From an uncultured Oscillospiraceae bacterium (GTDB lineage: Bacteria > Bacillota > Clostridia > Oscillospirales > Oscillospiraceae), in contig CAKTKU010000001.1 of assembly GCA_934572335.1 (NCBI GenBank), positions 1 through 64,000 on the forward strand: a stretch of 64,000 nucleotides of DNA. The letters run 5' to 3'. The position numbers and the translations under genes are program-made. This document shows, in pieces, positions 7,056 to 14,715 of this stretch. The first letter of the stretch is position 1, and every line of letters starts with the position of its first letter. The notes under the pieces were generated by a model, which saw nothing but the letters and a program-made list of their open reading frames with translations, did not search any database and had not been told where the DNA came from.

Positions 7056-8929
7056 TTTCTTCCCCTCGCTTCCGTGTATATCATCAGCACCGACACGTCC
7101 GCCGGTGAAACGCCCGAAATACGCCCCGCCTGTCCGAAGCTCGCCGGGCGTAATTTTTTCAGCTTTTCGCGCGCCTCTATCCTCAGCCCCGGTATGTCGT
7201 CATAGTCGATGTCCGCGGGGAGGGCGCGCTCCTCCATGCGTGTGAACTCCTCGACCTCGCGAAGCTGGCGCTTGATGTAGCCGTCGTACTTGAGGCGTAT
7301 CTCCGCCTGTGCGGTCACGGCGCGGTCGAGCGCGGGACGCGCGGGGTCGAAGGGCGCGGTGTCGGCATAGCTGACCTGCGGGCGGCGGATAAGCTCCGCC
7401 AGCGACGCGCCGGAGGCGACGGGCGCAGTGCCGCGCTCTGTCAGCATGGCATTGAGCACGTCCGAGGGCGGGATGTGCGTGCGCTCAAGGCGCGAAAGCT
7501 CGCGCTCGACCGCGGCGTATTTCTCCCCGACCTCGCGCTCGCGCTCCTCGGACACGAGCCCGATGCGCCGCCCGATGGCGGTGAGGCGCTGGTCGGCGTT
7601 GTCCTGCCGGTGCAGGAGTCTGTACTCACTGCGCGAGGTCATCATGCGGTACGGCTCGTTCGTGCCCTTGGTGACAAGGTCGTCGATGAGCGTGCCGATA
7701 TACCCGTCCGTGCGGCGCAGGATAAGCGGCGGCTCGCCCCTGAGCCTGAGCGCAGCGTTCACACCCGCGACAAAGCCCTGTGCCGCCGCCTCCTCGTACC
7801 CCGAGGAGCCGTTGAACTGCCCCGCGCCGTAAAGCCCCGCAATCTTCTTGCACTCAAGCGTCGCGTAAAGCTCAGTGGGGTCGATGCAGTCATATTCTAT
7901 CGCGTAGGCGCAGCGCGTCATTTCCGCGTGCTCAAGCCCCGCCACGCTGTGCAGCATCTCTATCTGCACCTCCTCCGGCATGGACGAGGAAAAGCCCTGT
8001 ATGTAAAGCTCCTCCGTGTTCAGCCCCATCGGCTCGACAAAGAGCTGATGGCGCGGCTTGTCGGCGAAGGTCATGACCTTGGTCTCGATGCTGGGGCAGT
8101 AGCGCGGGCCGATGCCCTCAATGACGCCGGAGTATATGGGGCTGCGGTCAAGGTGTGCGCGGATGATCTCATGCGTGCGTGCGTTGGTATATGTGAGATA
8201 GCACACGGCGGAGTTCGCCGGTGCGGTCTTTGTGGAGAATGAAAACGCCTCTGGCTCGGCGTCGCCGGGCTGAAGCTCCATCTTTGAAAAATCGACGGAG
8301 CGGGCGTTGACGCGCGGGGGAGTGCCGGTTTTGAAGCGGCGCATATTCAGCCCCAGCTCGCGCAGACGCGGGGCGAGCGCCGTCGCCGCGGCAAGTCCGT
8401 CCGGCCCGGAGGTGCGCAAAACCTCGCCCACGATGGTGCGCCCGGCGAGATACGTCCCCGTTGCCAGCACGACCGCGCGGCAGGCGTACACCGCGCCGGT
8501 GTGCGTCGTCACGCTGACGACGCGCCCGTCCTCCACGCCGATGTCCACGACCTCCGCCTGCTTGACGCGGAGGTTCGGCTGAAGCTCAAGCGTGTGCTTC
8601 ATGACCTCCTGATACCGCCGCCGGTCCGCCTGCGCGCGCAGGGAGTGCACCGCCGGACCCTTGCCGAGGTTGAGCATGCGGTACTGTATGCACGCCTTGT
8701 CCGCCGCCTTTGCCATCTCGCCGCCGAGCGCGTCCAGCTCGCGCACGAGATGCCCCTTGCCCGTGCCGCCGATGGCGGGGTTGCAGGGCATATTGCCCAC
8801 GGAGTCAAGGTTGACCGTGAAGCACACCGTGTCCAGCCCCAGCCGTGCCGCGGCGAGTGCGGCCTCAATGCCCGCGTGCCCCGCGCCGATGACGGCAATA
8901 TCGCATTTTCCCGCGTCGTACTTTATCAT
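7052..8929 (-). CDS. mnmG: tRNA uridine-5-carboxymethylaminomethyl modification enzyme MnmG
   Basis: FAD protein that, with MnmE, installs the carboxymethylaminomethyl group on U34 of tRNA. The dinucleotide-binding GAGHAG is at residues 15-20, the NPAIGGTGKGH motif follows at about 50, and the C-terminal helical domain carries SEYRLLHRQDNAD. The start is the ATG at 8929 (625 residues, normal length) with AGGTG eight bases upstream; longer in-frame readings run into the promoter region. It is the first gene of the mnmG-mnmA-suhB-birA operon. Confidence 0.96.
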   Translation of the reverse strand: MIKYDAGKCDIAVIGAGHAGIEAALAAARLGLDTVCFTVNLDSVGNMPCNPAIGGTGKGHLVRELDALGGEMAKAADKACIQYRMLNLGKGPAVHSLRAQADRRRYQEVMKHTLELQPNLRVKQAEVVDIGVEDGRVVSVTTHTGAVYACRAVVLATGTYLAGRTIVGEVLRTSGPDGLAAATALAPRLRELGLNMRRFKTGTPPRVNARSVDFSKMELQPGDAEPEAFSFSTKTAPANSAVCYLTYTNARTHEIIRAHLDRSPIYSGVIEGIGPRYCPSIETKVMTFADKPRHQLFVEPMGLNTEELYIQGFSSSMPEEVQIEMLHSVAGLEHAEMTRCAYAIEYDCIDPTELYATLECKKIAGLYGAGQFNGSSGYEEAAAQGFVAGVNAALRLRGEPPLILRRTDGYIGTLIDDLVTKGTNEPYRMMTSRSEYRLLHRQDNADQRLTAIGRRIGLVSEEREREVGEKYAAVERELSRLERTHIPPSDVLNAMLTERGTAPVASGASLAELIRRPQVSYADTAPFDPARPALDRAVTAQAEIRLKYDGYIKRQLREVEEFTRMEERALPADIDYDDIPGLRIEAREKLKKLRPASFGQAGRISGVSPADVSVLMIYTEARGRK

Positions 8930-8975
8930 ATGGCGAACACCTGTGCTTTCTGAAAACTCACAAATTTGATAAACT

Positions 8976-9004
8976 ATTATAAGCTTTGTGCCTCTCCGCG
9001 TCAA
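8976..9004 (-). promoter_or_regulatory. Sigma-A promoter for mnmG operon
   Basis: On the minus strand TTGACG (9004-8999) and TATAAT (8981-8976) are 17 bases apart. It is back to back with the promoter of the divergent secreted-protein gene; the two -35 boxes are eight bases apart. Confidence 0.85.
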
Positions 9005-9012
9005 TATTCCGC

Positions 9013-9042
9013 TTGACCTAGGCGCGGGGCAAATTATATAAT
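9013..9042 (+). promoter_or_regulatory. Sigma-A promoter for the secreted protein gene at 9115
   Basis: TTGACC (9013-9018) and TATAAT (9037-9042) with an 18-base spacer, leading to the ATG at 9115. Confidence 0.75.
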
Positions 9043-9114
9043 GCAAGTGTGAAACATTAAGCGCAAAAAAGGAGTCAATATATTTATAAACTATAAACCA
9101 AGGAGGACGTGTCA

Positions 9115-10308
9115 ATGAGCAGAACGAAGCGGGCAGTGCCGCTGACACTTGCGGCAGTGTGCATATTTGCGCTTTTTTCCCTCTGCCTCCCCGCGGCGGC
9201 GAGCGCGGATGAGCTGGGTCAGCAGCCGATAACAAAGGTGCTCGCCACGACCTCCACGGTGCCGGTCGCGTCGCAGAATGCCTACGACATCACCGGCGCG
9301 ACGAGCACGTCCGGCGCGCATTTCTACGGCATAAGCTGGTACGACAGCTCGGGGCAGTATATCAGCGGCGCGTTCACCACGGATTACGCCACGGTCAACA
9401 TCCGCCTCGACGCCGCGCCGGGGTACTACTTTGCCGACGGGCTCGCCGCGTACCTCAACAACTCCCCCGTGGACTATATGATATACGACGGCGGAAGCTA
9501 CATAATGCTCTCACGCACCTACGCCCCGGAGGTCTGGGCACCGACGGTGATCAAGCACCCCGGCGGCGAGACCGTGGACGAGGGCGGCTGGTGCTCGTTC
9601 GTGGCGACGGCGTCCGGCGCGGACAAGTGCGAATGGCACATCCGCGACGCGAACGGGCAGGTTTATACCATGGCGCAGCTCATCGCGGCGTACCCCGGCA
9701 TGACGTACAGCGACGAGACCTTAGGAAAGCTCATCGTCCGCAATATTCCCCGCCAGCTCGACGGGGCAAAGGTGTACTGCACGTTCTCCGGCGCGGGCGG
9801 CTCCGTGGACACGAGCACAGCCTCACTGAAGGTCAACTACGAAAAGCCGTCGCCCACACCGTCGCCGACGCCCGCGCCCACGGCGACGCCTGCGCCCTCC
9901 GCATCGCCCGGCGCGTCCGGCGGAAAGACGGACGGAACCTCCGGCACGGACGCGGAGCACGAGCACAGCTTTTCCCGCGAGTGGAAGCACGACGATGAGC
10001 ACCACTGGCACGAGTGCGAATGCGGGGAGCGCGCCGACGAGGCGGGGCATGTGATGAGCTGGACGGAGACGCGCGCGGCGACGAAGAAGCAGCCCGGCGA
10101 GGAAGCGGGCGAATGCGGCGTGTGCGATTACACGACGACGCGCGAGGTGGAGTACGTCAAGCCCGCGGAAAACGGGCGGTGGATACTCTATGTGGGCATC
10201 GGCGCGGTGGCGCTGGTGGTCATTCTGATGGTGCTGTCGACCGTGAAGCAGAAACGCGCGGCGCGCCGCCGCCGTGCCGCGAGACGCAGAAGATACTATG
10301 ACGAATAA
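9115..10308 (+). CDS. Secreted, membrane-anchored protein with Ig-like region and Pro/Thr/Ser linker
   Basis: No function is recognised. The 397-residue protein has a signal peptide (about residues 1-31, cleavage after AAASA) and extracellular beta-rich regions. The part around residues 140-245 looks Ig-like. A Pro/Ser/Thr/Ala spacer (PTPSPTPAPTATPAPSASP) follows, then a His/Cys-rich segment with HWHECECGE and CGVCDY that could bind metal. A single transmembrane helix and a very basic cytoplasmic tail end the protein, so it is probably displayed on the cell surface. The start is the ATG at 9115, eight bases after AGGAGG; a GTG two codons earlier is less well spaced. Confidence 0.75.
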   Translation: MSRTKRAVPLTLAAVCIFALFSLCLPAAASADELGQQPITKVLATTSTVPVASQNAYDITGATSTSGAHFYGISWYDSSGQYISGAFTTDYATVNIRLDAAPGYYFADGLAAYLNNSPVDYMIYDGGSYIMLSRTYAPEVWAPTVIKHPGGETVDEGGWCSFVATASGADKCEWHIRDANGQVYTMAQLIAAYPGMTYSDETLGKLIVRNIPRQLDGAKVYCTFSGAGGSVDTSTASLKVNYEKPSPTPSPTPAPTATPAPSASPGASGGKTDGTSGTDAEHEHSFSREWKHDDEHHWHECECGERADEAGHVMSWTETRAATKKQPGEEAGECGVCDYTTTREVEYVKPAENGRWILYVGIGAVALVVILMVLSTVKQKRAARRRRAARRRRYYDE

Positions 10309-10316
10309 ATGATAAA

Positions 10317-10355
10317 AGCCCGTCGGCTCTGACAAACGTGCAGAGCCGGCGGGCT
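10317..10355. terminator. Bidirectional terminator between converging genes
   Basis: A 15-bp hairpin (10317-10331 with 10341-10355, one mismatch) lies between the secreted-protein gene and the GIY-YIG gene. The minus-strand copy is followed by a T-rich tail (TTTTAT), so it best serves the GIY-YIG operon. Confidence 0.75.
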
Positions 10356-10370
10356 GGGTTTATATTGAGT

Positions 10371-10622
10371 TCAGAGTATAGTTGCTCTCTTTATCAGCGC
10401 GAGCTTTTCCTCGCGCGGCAGGTGCTTTATGTGCCACTCGCGGCTCATTGCCTCCTCGCGCGTGGGCAGCGTCTCGCTGTACACAAGCTCCACCGGCAGC
10501 CGCGCGCGGGTGTACTTCGCCCCGCGTCCGGCGCTGTGCGCGGCGAGACGGCGGTCAAGATCGTTCGTCCAGCCGGTGTAGAGCGTGCCGTCCGCGCAGC
10601 GGAGGATGTACACATAGTTCAC
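10371..10622 (-). CDS. Small GIY-YIG nuclease-domain protein
   Basis: The 83-residue protein is a single GIY-YIG domain of the UvrC/YhbQ type. It shows YVYILRCADGTLYTGWT (the GIY and YIG equivalents), then an Arg-containing helix (LDRRLAAH) and a conserved Glu region (TREEAMSREWHIK). YhbQ relatives have DNA-structure-related nuclease activity, but the role here is not known. It is the last gene of tcdA-rarA-DUF951-GIY-YIG, and its ATG overlaps the stop codon of the DUF951 gene by four bases. Confidence 0.85.
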   Translation of the reverse strand: MNYVYILRCADGTLYTGWTNDLDRRLAAHSAGRGAKYTRARLPVELVYSETLPTREEAMSREWHIKHLPREEKLALIKRATIL

Positions 10623-10795
10623 CGCCGCACCTCGCGGATGTTGCGCTCAAACTTTGACCTTGCGCCCATGACCTCGTGAGCGCAGCCGCGGCAGCGCAGC
10701 TTGAAGTCCGCCCCTGTGCGCAGTACCTCCCACTCCCGGCTGCCGCAGGGGTGGGCTTTTTTCATCACAAGTATGTCGCCGACCTGAATGTCCAT
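10619..10795 (-). CDS. DUF951-family small protein
   Basis: A 58-residue protein starting MDIQVGDILVMKKAHPCGS and containing WEVLRTGADFKLRC and a CRGCGHEV zinc-ribbon-like CxxC. This matches the DUF951 family common in Firmicutes, whose function is unknown. It overlaps rarA upstream by one base (TAATG) and the GIY-YIG gene downstream by four bases. All three are therefore probably translated in concert, which points to a nucleic-acid role, though that is inference. Confidence 0.88.
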   Translation of the reverse strand: MDIQVGDILVMKKAHPCGSREWEVLRTGADFKLRCRGCAHEVMGARSKFERNIREVRR

Positions 10796-12045
10796 TATTT
10801 CTTGATCTCCTCCCAGTAGCGGCGCGCCGCCTGCTCGGTCTTGTTGTCGCCGTACTCATAGTAGTGCGCGTTTTTCAGGTCGTCCGGCAGATACTGCTGG
10901 CGCACCCAATGCCCCGGATAGTTGTGGGGGTATTTGTAGCCCTGCTCGCGCTCGAAGCCCGCGCCGTCGGCGTGGACGTTCTGCAATTCGCGCGGGAACG
11001 GACCCACGTGCCCGGCGCGCACGTCCGCCGAGGCGGCGTTGATGGCCATACAGGCGCTGTTGGACTTGGGCGCGGTGGCGAGCACGAGCGCGGCCTCCGC
11101 CAGCGGCAGGCGCGCCTCCGGCAGACCGAGCTGGAGCGCGCTGTCCACGCACGCCTTTACTATCGGCACCGCCATCGGGTAGGCGAGACCTATGTCCTCG
11201 CTCGCCGAGCAGAGGAGACGGCGGCATATGCCAACAAGGTCGCCCGCCTCGATGAGCCGCGCGAGGTAGTGCATCGCCGCGTCCGGGTCGGAGCCGCGCA
11301 GGGATTTCATCAGCGCGGAAAGACTGTCAAAATGCTCGTCCCCCTCGCGGTCATAGCGCATGGAGCTGCGCTGTGTTATGGCGCGCGCGTCGTCAAGCGT
11401 GAGCGTGTCCTTGCCCGCCGCGGCGGAAAACAGCAGCTCCACCGCGTTCACCGCCTTGCGCACGTCGCCCCCGCAGGAGGCGGCGATGCGCGCCGTCACG
11501 CCCGGCTCGACCGCGAGCGGCGCGCCGCGGCGCTCGTTCATGATGGCGATGGCGCGCGCGACGGACTTCTCCGCCTCGTCCGGGGGGACGGGCTTGAACT
11601 CAAACACCGTGGAGCGGCTGAGGATAGCGTTGAACACGCAGAAATACGGGTTCTCAGTCGTGGAGGCGATGAGCGTGATGCGTCCGTCCTCTATAAATTC
11701 CAGCAGGGACTGCTGCTGCTTTTTGTTGAAGTACTGTATCTCGTCAAGGTACAAAAGCACGCCGCCCGGCGTGAGGAACGTGTCCAGCTCGTCGATGATG
11801 TGCTTAATGTCGGCGATTCCGGCGGTCGTGGCGTTGAGCTTTCGCAGGGTGCGGTTGGTGCGCTCGGCGATAATGCGCGCGACGGTAGTCTTGCCCGTGC
11901 CGGACGGGCCGTAGAATATCATGTTGGGGATGCGGCCGCTGTCTATAATGCGGCGGAGCATGCCGTCGCGCCCCAGAATGTGCTTCTGCCCGACGACCTC
12001 GTCGAGCGTATCAGGGCGTATCTCGTCCGCAAGAGGCTTATACAT
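10795..12045 (-). CDS. rarA: Replication-associated recombination protein A (RarA/MgsA), AAA+ ATPase
   Basis: Clamp-loader-like AAA+ ATPase that acts at stalled replication forks. Walker A GPSGTGKT is at residues 46-53, Walker B (LYLDEIQYF) at about 100, an SRSTVFEF sensor/arginine-finger block lies in the middle, and the MgsA tetramerisation domain is C-terminal (HYYEYGDNK near the end). The 416-residue length is normal. It starts 11 bases after tcdA. Confidence 0.95.
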   Translation of the reverse strand: MYKPLADEIRPDTLDEVVGQKHILGRDGMLRRIIDSGRIPNMIFYGPSGTGKTTVARIIAERTNRTLRKLNATTAGIADIKHIIDELDTFLTPGGVLLYLDEIQYFNKKQQQSLLEFIEDGRITLIASTTENPYFCVFNAILSRSTVFEFKPVPPDEAEKSVARAIAIMNERRGAPLAVEPGVTARIAASCGGDVRKAVNAVELLFSAAAGKDTLTLDDARAITQRSSMRYDREGDEHFDSLSALMKSLRGSDPDAAMHYLARLIEAGDLVGICRRLLCSASEDIGLAYPMAVPIVKACVDSALQLGLPEARLPLAEAALVLATAPKSNSACMAINAASADVRAGHVGPFPRELQNVHADGAGFEREQGYKYPHNYPGHWVRQQYLPDDLKNAHYYEYGDNKTEQAARRYWEEIKK

Positions 12046-12056
12046 CTCGTGCCCTC

Positions 12057-12770
12057 CTATCCGTCAAGCCCGGTCAGGCGCGTCACAACGTGCTGGCACA
12101 GCAGCAGCCCCGCACTCGCCGGCACCCACACCAGCGACCCCGGAACGCTCCTGCGCCCGGGAGGCGGAGCCTCCAGCTGCTCGGGGCGCATGGGCTCCTC
12201 CGGGGAAAAGACCACCGTGTGGTGCTCCACCCCGCGTGCGCGAAGCTCCTTGCGCACGACGCGCGCGAGGGCGCAGCCGTAGGTCTTGGATATGTCCGTT
12301 ATCTCAAGGAGGCTCGCGTCACGCTTGTTGCCCGTGCCGAGCGCGGAGATGATGGGTATGCCGCGCTCACGGCAGCTCATGATGAGGTCGACCTTGCACG
12401 AGACGAGGTCGATCGCGTCCACGACGTAGTCATAGTCCACGAAAAACCGCTCGCGCTCCGCGGCGGTGTAGCAGCCGACGACGGTGTGCACGGTTATGTC
12501 GGGGTTGATGTCGCGCGCCCGCGCTGCCATGACCTCCGCCTTTGGAAGGTCGAGCGTGGATTCCAGCGCGCAAAGCTGGCGGTTGATGTTCGAGCGCGAG
12601 GCGGTGTCCTGGTCGATGAGCGTCAGCTCGCCCACGCCGGAGCGCGCGAGCCCCTCGGCGCACCATGAGCCGACGCCGCCCAGCCCGAACACCGCGACGT
12701 GCGCCGCGTGCAGCTTATCCATCGCGCCGCTGCCCAGCAGCATCTGCGCGCGCATAGTTCTCTCGTTCAT
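12057..12770 (-). CDS. tcdA: tRNA threonylcarbamoyladenosine dehydratase
   Basis: E1-like ThiF-fold enzyme that cyclises t6A37 of tRNA to ct6A using ATP. The Rossmann motif GLGGVGSW is at residues 29-36, with DQDTASRSNINRQL typical of TcdA (YgdL), and a C-terminal PPGRRSVPGS segment. There are no ThiS/MoaD partner genes nearby, which argues against ThiF or MoeB. The gene starts just after the terminator of the foldase gene, so it may be expressed partly by read-through. It leads the tcdA-rarA-DUF951-GIY-YIG operon. Confidence 0.9.
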   Translation of the reverse strand: MNERTMRAQMLLGSGAMDKLHAAHVAVFGLGGVGSWCAEGLARSGVGELTLIDQDTASRSNINRQLCALESTLDLPKAEVMAARARDINPDITVHTVVGCYTAAERERFFVDYDYVVDAIDLVSCKVDLIMSCRERGIPIISALGTGNKRDASLLEITDISKTYGCALARVVRKELRARGVEHHTVVFSPEEPMRPEQLEAPPPGRRSVPGSLVWVPASAGLLLCQHVVTRLTGLDG

Positions 12771-12793
12771 AGTATAATGTCCTTATAAAAAAC

Positions 12794-12823
12794 TCCGCCG
12801 AAAGTCACGAGGCTTCCGGCGGA
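12794..12823 (-). terminator. Terminator of the PpiC foldase gene
   Basis: An 11-bp stem (one G-U pair on the minus-strand RNA) is followed on that strand by GTTTTTTAT. It lies directly upstream of tcdA. Confidence 0.85.
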
Positions 12824-12841
12824 TAAAAATTCGGTGTGCTA

Positions 12842-14386
12842 TCAGCCGACCAGCTTAAACCAGAAGCCCTTCACGGCTTCGTAGTTCTCGGTCAGACCGG
12901 TGAGCCAGCTTTCAAGGTCGGCGGACTGAAGGTCGGTGCGCGCGATCTCGTTGCTGCAAAGCTCGCCCTCGCCGACGTAGTAGATGATGTGGTACCCGGC
13001 GTAGCTGCCGCTCTCGCCGTAGACGATGGCGGTGTCGCCGCTCTTGTGACCGGCAAAGCAGAACTCGTCAAACTCCTCGACCATCTGCCCCTTGCGCACA
13101 GAGTCGTAAAGACCGCCGTTCGTGTTGGAGCCGGTATCCTCGGAGTATTCGTTCGCCATCTCGGCAAAGCTCTCCTCCGTCGCGGGACCGGCCTTCCACT
13201 CGGCATAAAGCTCCTCGGCGCGCGCCTTCGCGGCGGCCTTTGCCTCGTCGGTGTATTCGCCGTTCTCGTCAGCCTCCGCCTTTATGAGGATGTGGCGCAC
13301 CTGAGCGAGCTTATAGTGGTTGTCGTTGCGGGAGATGAACGCGACGACATAGTAGCCGTCCTCGTTGGCGTTGGGGGTGACGGTCGCGTCGCCCGCCTTG
13401 CGGGAGCCGTCCATGACCCAGTCCTTATATGCGCCCAGCGCGGAGCCTGCCACGGCGGAACTATGGGTGCACTCGGCGTCCACGCCCGCCTCGGCAAGCG
13501 CGGCGTTGAGGCGCGCCTCGACATCGTCGCCCTCGGCGGCGTCATAGGCGGCGAGCACGTCGTCAGCCGTGGCCTTTGCCGCGGCGATGGTCTCCTCCGT
13601 GGCGGCCTCGGTGCCGTCCTCGGCGGCGACGGTCTCAGCGGCGGAGTAGTAATACACTATGTCGAAATAATCGCGCTCACCGTTGTAGCTGGCGTACTGC
13701 TCCTCAAGCTGAGCGTCGGTGTACTCGAGAGAATCGGCGTACTCCTGCGCGGCCTTGGAGGCGAGGGAACTTTCATAGCCGACCTGCTTTGCGATCTTGG
13801 TGTTGACGCCCGTGCCGTAGTTTGCGGCGAGGAAGTTATCGGCGCTGGAATAGCCCTGAAGCTTGGCGTAGGAGGCGACGGAGTCGACGTCAGAGTCGAT
13901 AGTGGCCTTCTCGTCATCGGTGAGGGTGATGCCGTTCTCGGCGGCGTAGTCGAGCAGAGCCTTGTTCTGCACGAGCGTTTCAACGGCGCGGTCAAGGAAG
14001 AAGTCCTTCCACGTGCCGCCGTCGGACATTGCGGAGTCCTGCGAGCCGAGACCGGAGAGCCCCGTGGAGGTGTCCAGCCCGAACATGGAGGCGTAGCTGC
14101 CGTACTGATTGACCCAGTTGTAGTACTGGCTGGCGTACTGATAGTTCATCTCGGCGGGGGAGTAGTTCTCGCCGCCGACGGAGACGGCGGTGGTGTTTTT
14201 GTAGAGAAAGCCGGAGTCAAGGAAGATGATAGCGGCGATGAGCAGCACGACAAGGATCGTGCCTATCGTCCAGCGGCGCTTGCTCTTGGCCTGCTTCTTC
14301 GCCTCTTCCTGCGCGGCGAGCAGCTTTTTGTCAGTGCCGGCCTCGCGGGCGGCCTGGCGGTTTTTCTTTTCAGTCGATGCGCTCAT
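12842..14386 (-). CDS. Membrane-anchored PpiC-type peptidyl-prolyl isomerase (foldase)
   Basis: Extracytoplasmic folding factor. Residues 1-37 are a charged cytoplasmic tail, one transmembrane helix lies at about 38-58, and the rest faces outside. Residues around 60-150 resemble a SurA N-terminal chaperone region (VGGENYSPAEMNYQY). A parvulin domain (QVRHILIK near residue 360, then NGGLYDSVRKGQMVEEFDEF and GYHIIYY) follows. The middle part is highly acidic and alanine-rich. It differs from the lipoprotein PrsA in having an uncleaved anchor. It has its own promoter and terminator. Confidence 0.88.
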   Translation of the reverse strand: MSASTEKKNRQAAREAGTDKKLLAAQEEAKKQAKSKRRWTIGTILVVLLIAAIIFLDSGFLYKNTTAVSVGGENYSPAEMNYQYASQYYNWVNQYGSYASMFGLDTSTGLSGLGSQDSAMSDGGTWKDFFLDRAVETLVQNKALLDYAAENGITLTDDEKATIDSDVDSVASYAKLQGYSSADNFLAANYGTGVNTKIAKQVGYESSLASKAAQEYADSLEYTDAQLEEQYASYNGERDYFDIVYYYSAAETVAAEDGTEAATEETIAAAKATADDVLAAYDAAEGDDVEARLNAALAEAGVDAECTHSSAVAGSALGAYKDWVMDGSRKAGDATVTPNANEDGYYVVAFISRNDNHYKLAQVRHILIKAEADENGEYTDEAKAAAKARAEELYAEWKAGPATEESFAEMANEYSEDTGSNTNGGLYDSVRKGQMVEEFDEFCFAGHKSGDTAIVYGESGSYAGYHIIYYVGEGELCSNEIARTDLQSADLESWLTGLTENYEAVKGFWFKLVG

Positions 14387-14440
14387 TATGTGTCATCCTT
14401 TTGTACAGTAATAGTTTTATCACAATAAAACAGCTTGAAT

Positions 14441-14469
14441 ATTATAACTCAATGCCCTGCGTGAATCAA
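14441..14469 (-). promoter_or_regulatory. Sigma-A promoter for the PpiC foldase gene
   Basis: On the minus strand TTGATT (14469-14464) and TATAAT (14446-14441) are 17 bases apart, about 55 bases before the ATG at 14386. Confidence 0.8.
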
Positions 14470-14582
14470 GCAAAATTATGCAGGGGACGCACTTCGACGG
14501 AATATTTTTTACGCGGGGTTCATAATACCGGGAGTGCGCACATAGAATTAACATATGCTGATAAAAAGAAGGAGGTAGAAAT

Positions 14583-14645
14583 ATGGAATACGACATTGAC
14601 GACATGATCTTCGGCGACTATGACCCAGGCCCCAGCGGGCGGTGA
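14583..14645 (+). CDS. Possible micro-gene, 20-residue acidic peptide
   Basis: A 21-codon frame begins MEYDIDDMIF and ends DPGPSGR. It is preceded by a near-ideal AGGAGG seven bases before the ATG, in the intergenic stretch between the foldase and prfB genes. The peptide is strongly acidic, with a Gly/Pro-rich tail. A hairpin lies just downstream (14665-14690). I see no convincing promoter and do not recognise the peptide. It could be a real small protein, a leader peptide, or chance. The rest of 14387-14715 holds only the foldase promoter and a CCCTGC/GCAGGG inverted repeat. Confidence 0.4.
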   Translation: MEYDIDDMIFGDYDPGPSGR

Positions 14646-14664
14646 GCTGACGCGAAGTATCTGA

Positions 14665-14690
14665 CGGCAGCGCCATTTTCGGCGCTGCCG
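14665..14690. terminator. Hairpin between micro-gene and prfB
   Basis: Perfect 10-bp arms CGGCAGCGCC/GGCGCTGCCG with a 6-base loop. Neither side has a good T run, so it may end prfB or the micro-gene inefficiently. Confidence 0.5.
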
Positions 14691-14715
14691 TGTGTCGTAT
14701 ATGGGGGGCTGCGCG

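Noticed and set aside
12057..12770. ThiF or MoeB identity for the E1-like gene
   Set aside because: No ThiS, ThiG, MoaD or related genes are nearby and the sequence pattern matches TcdA.
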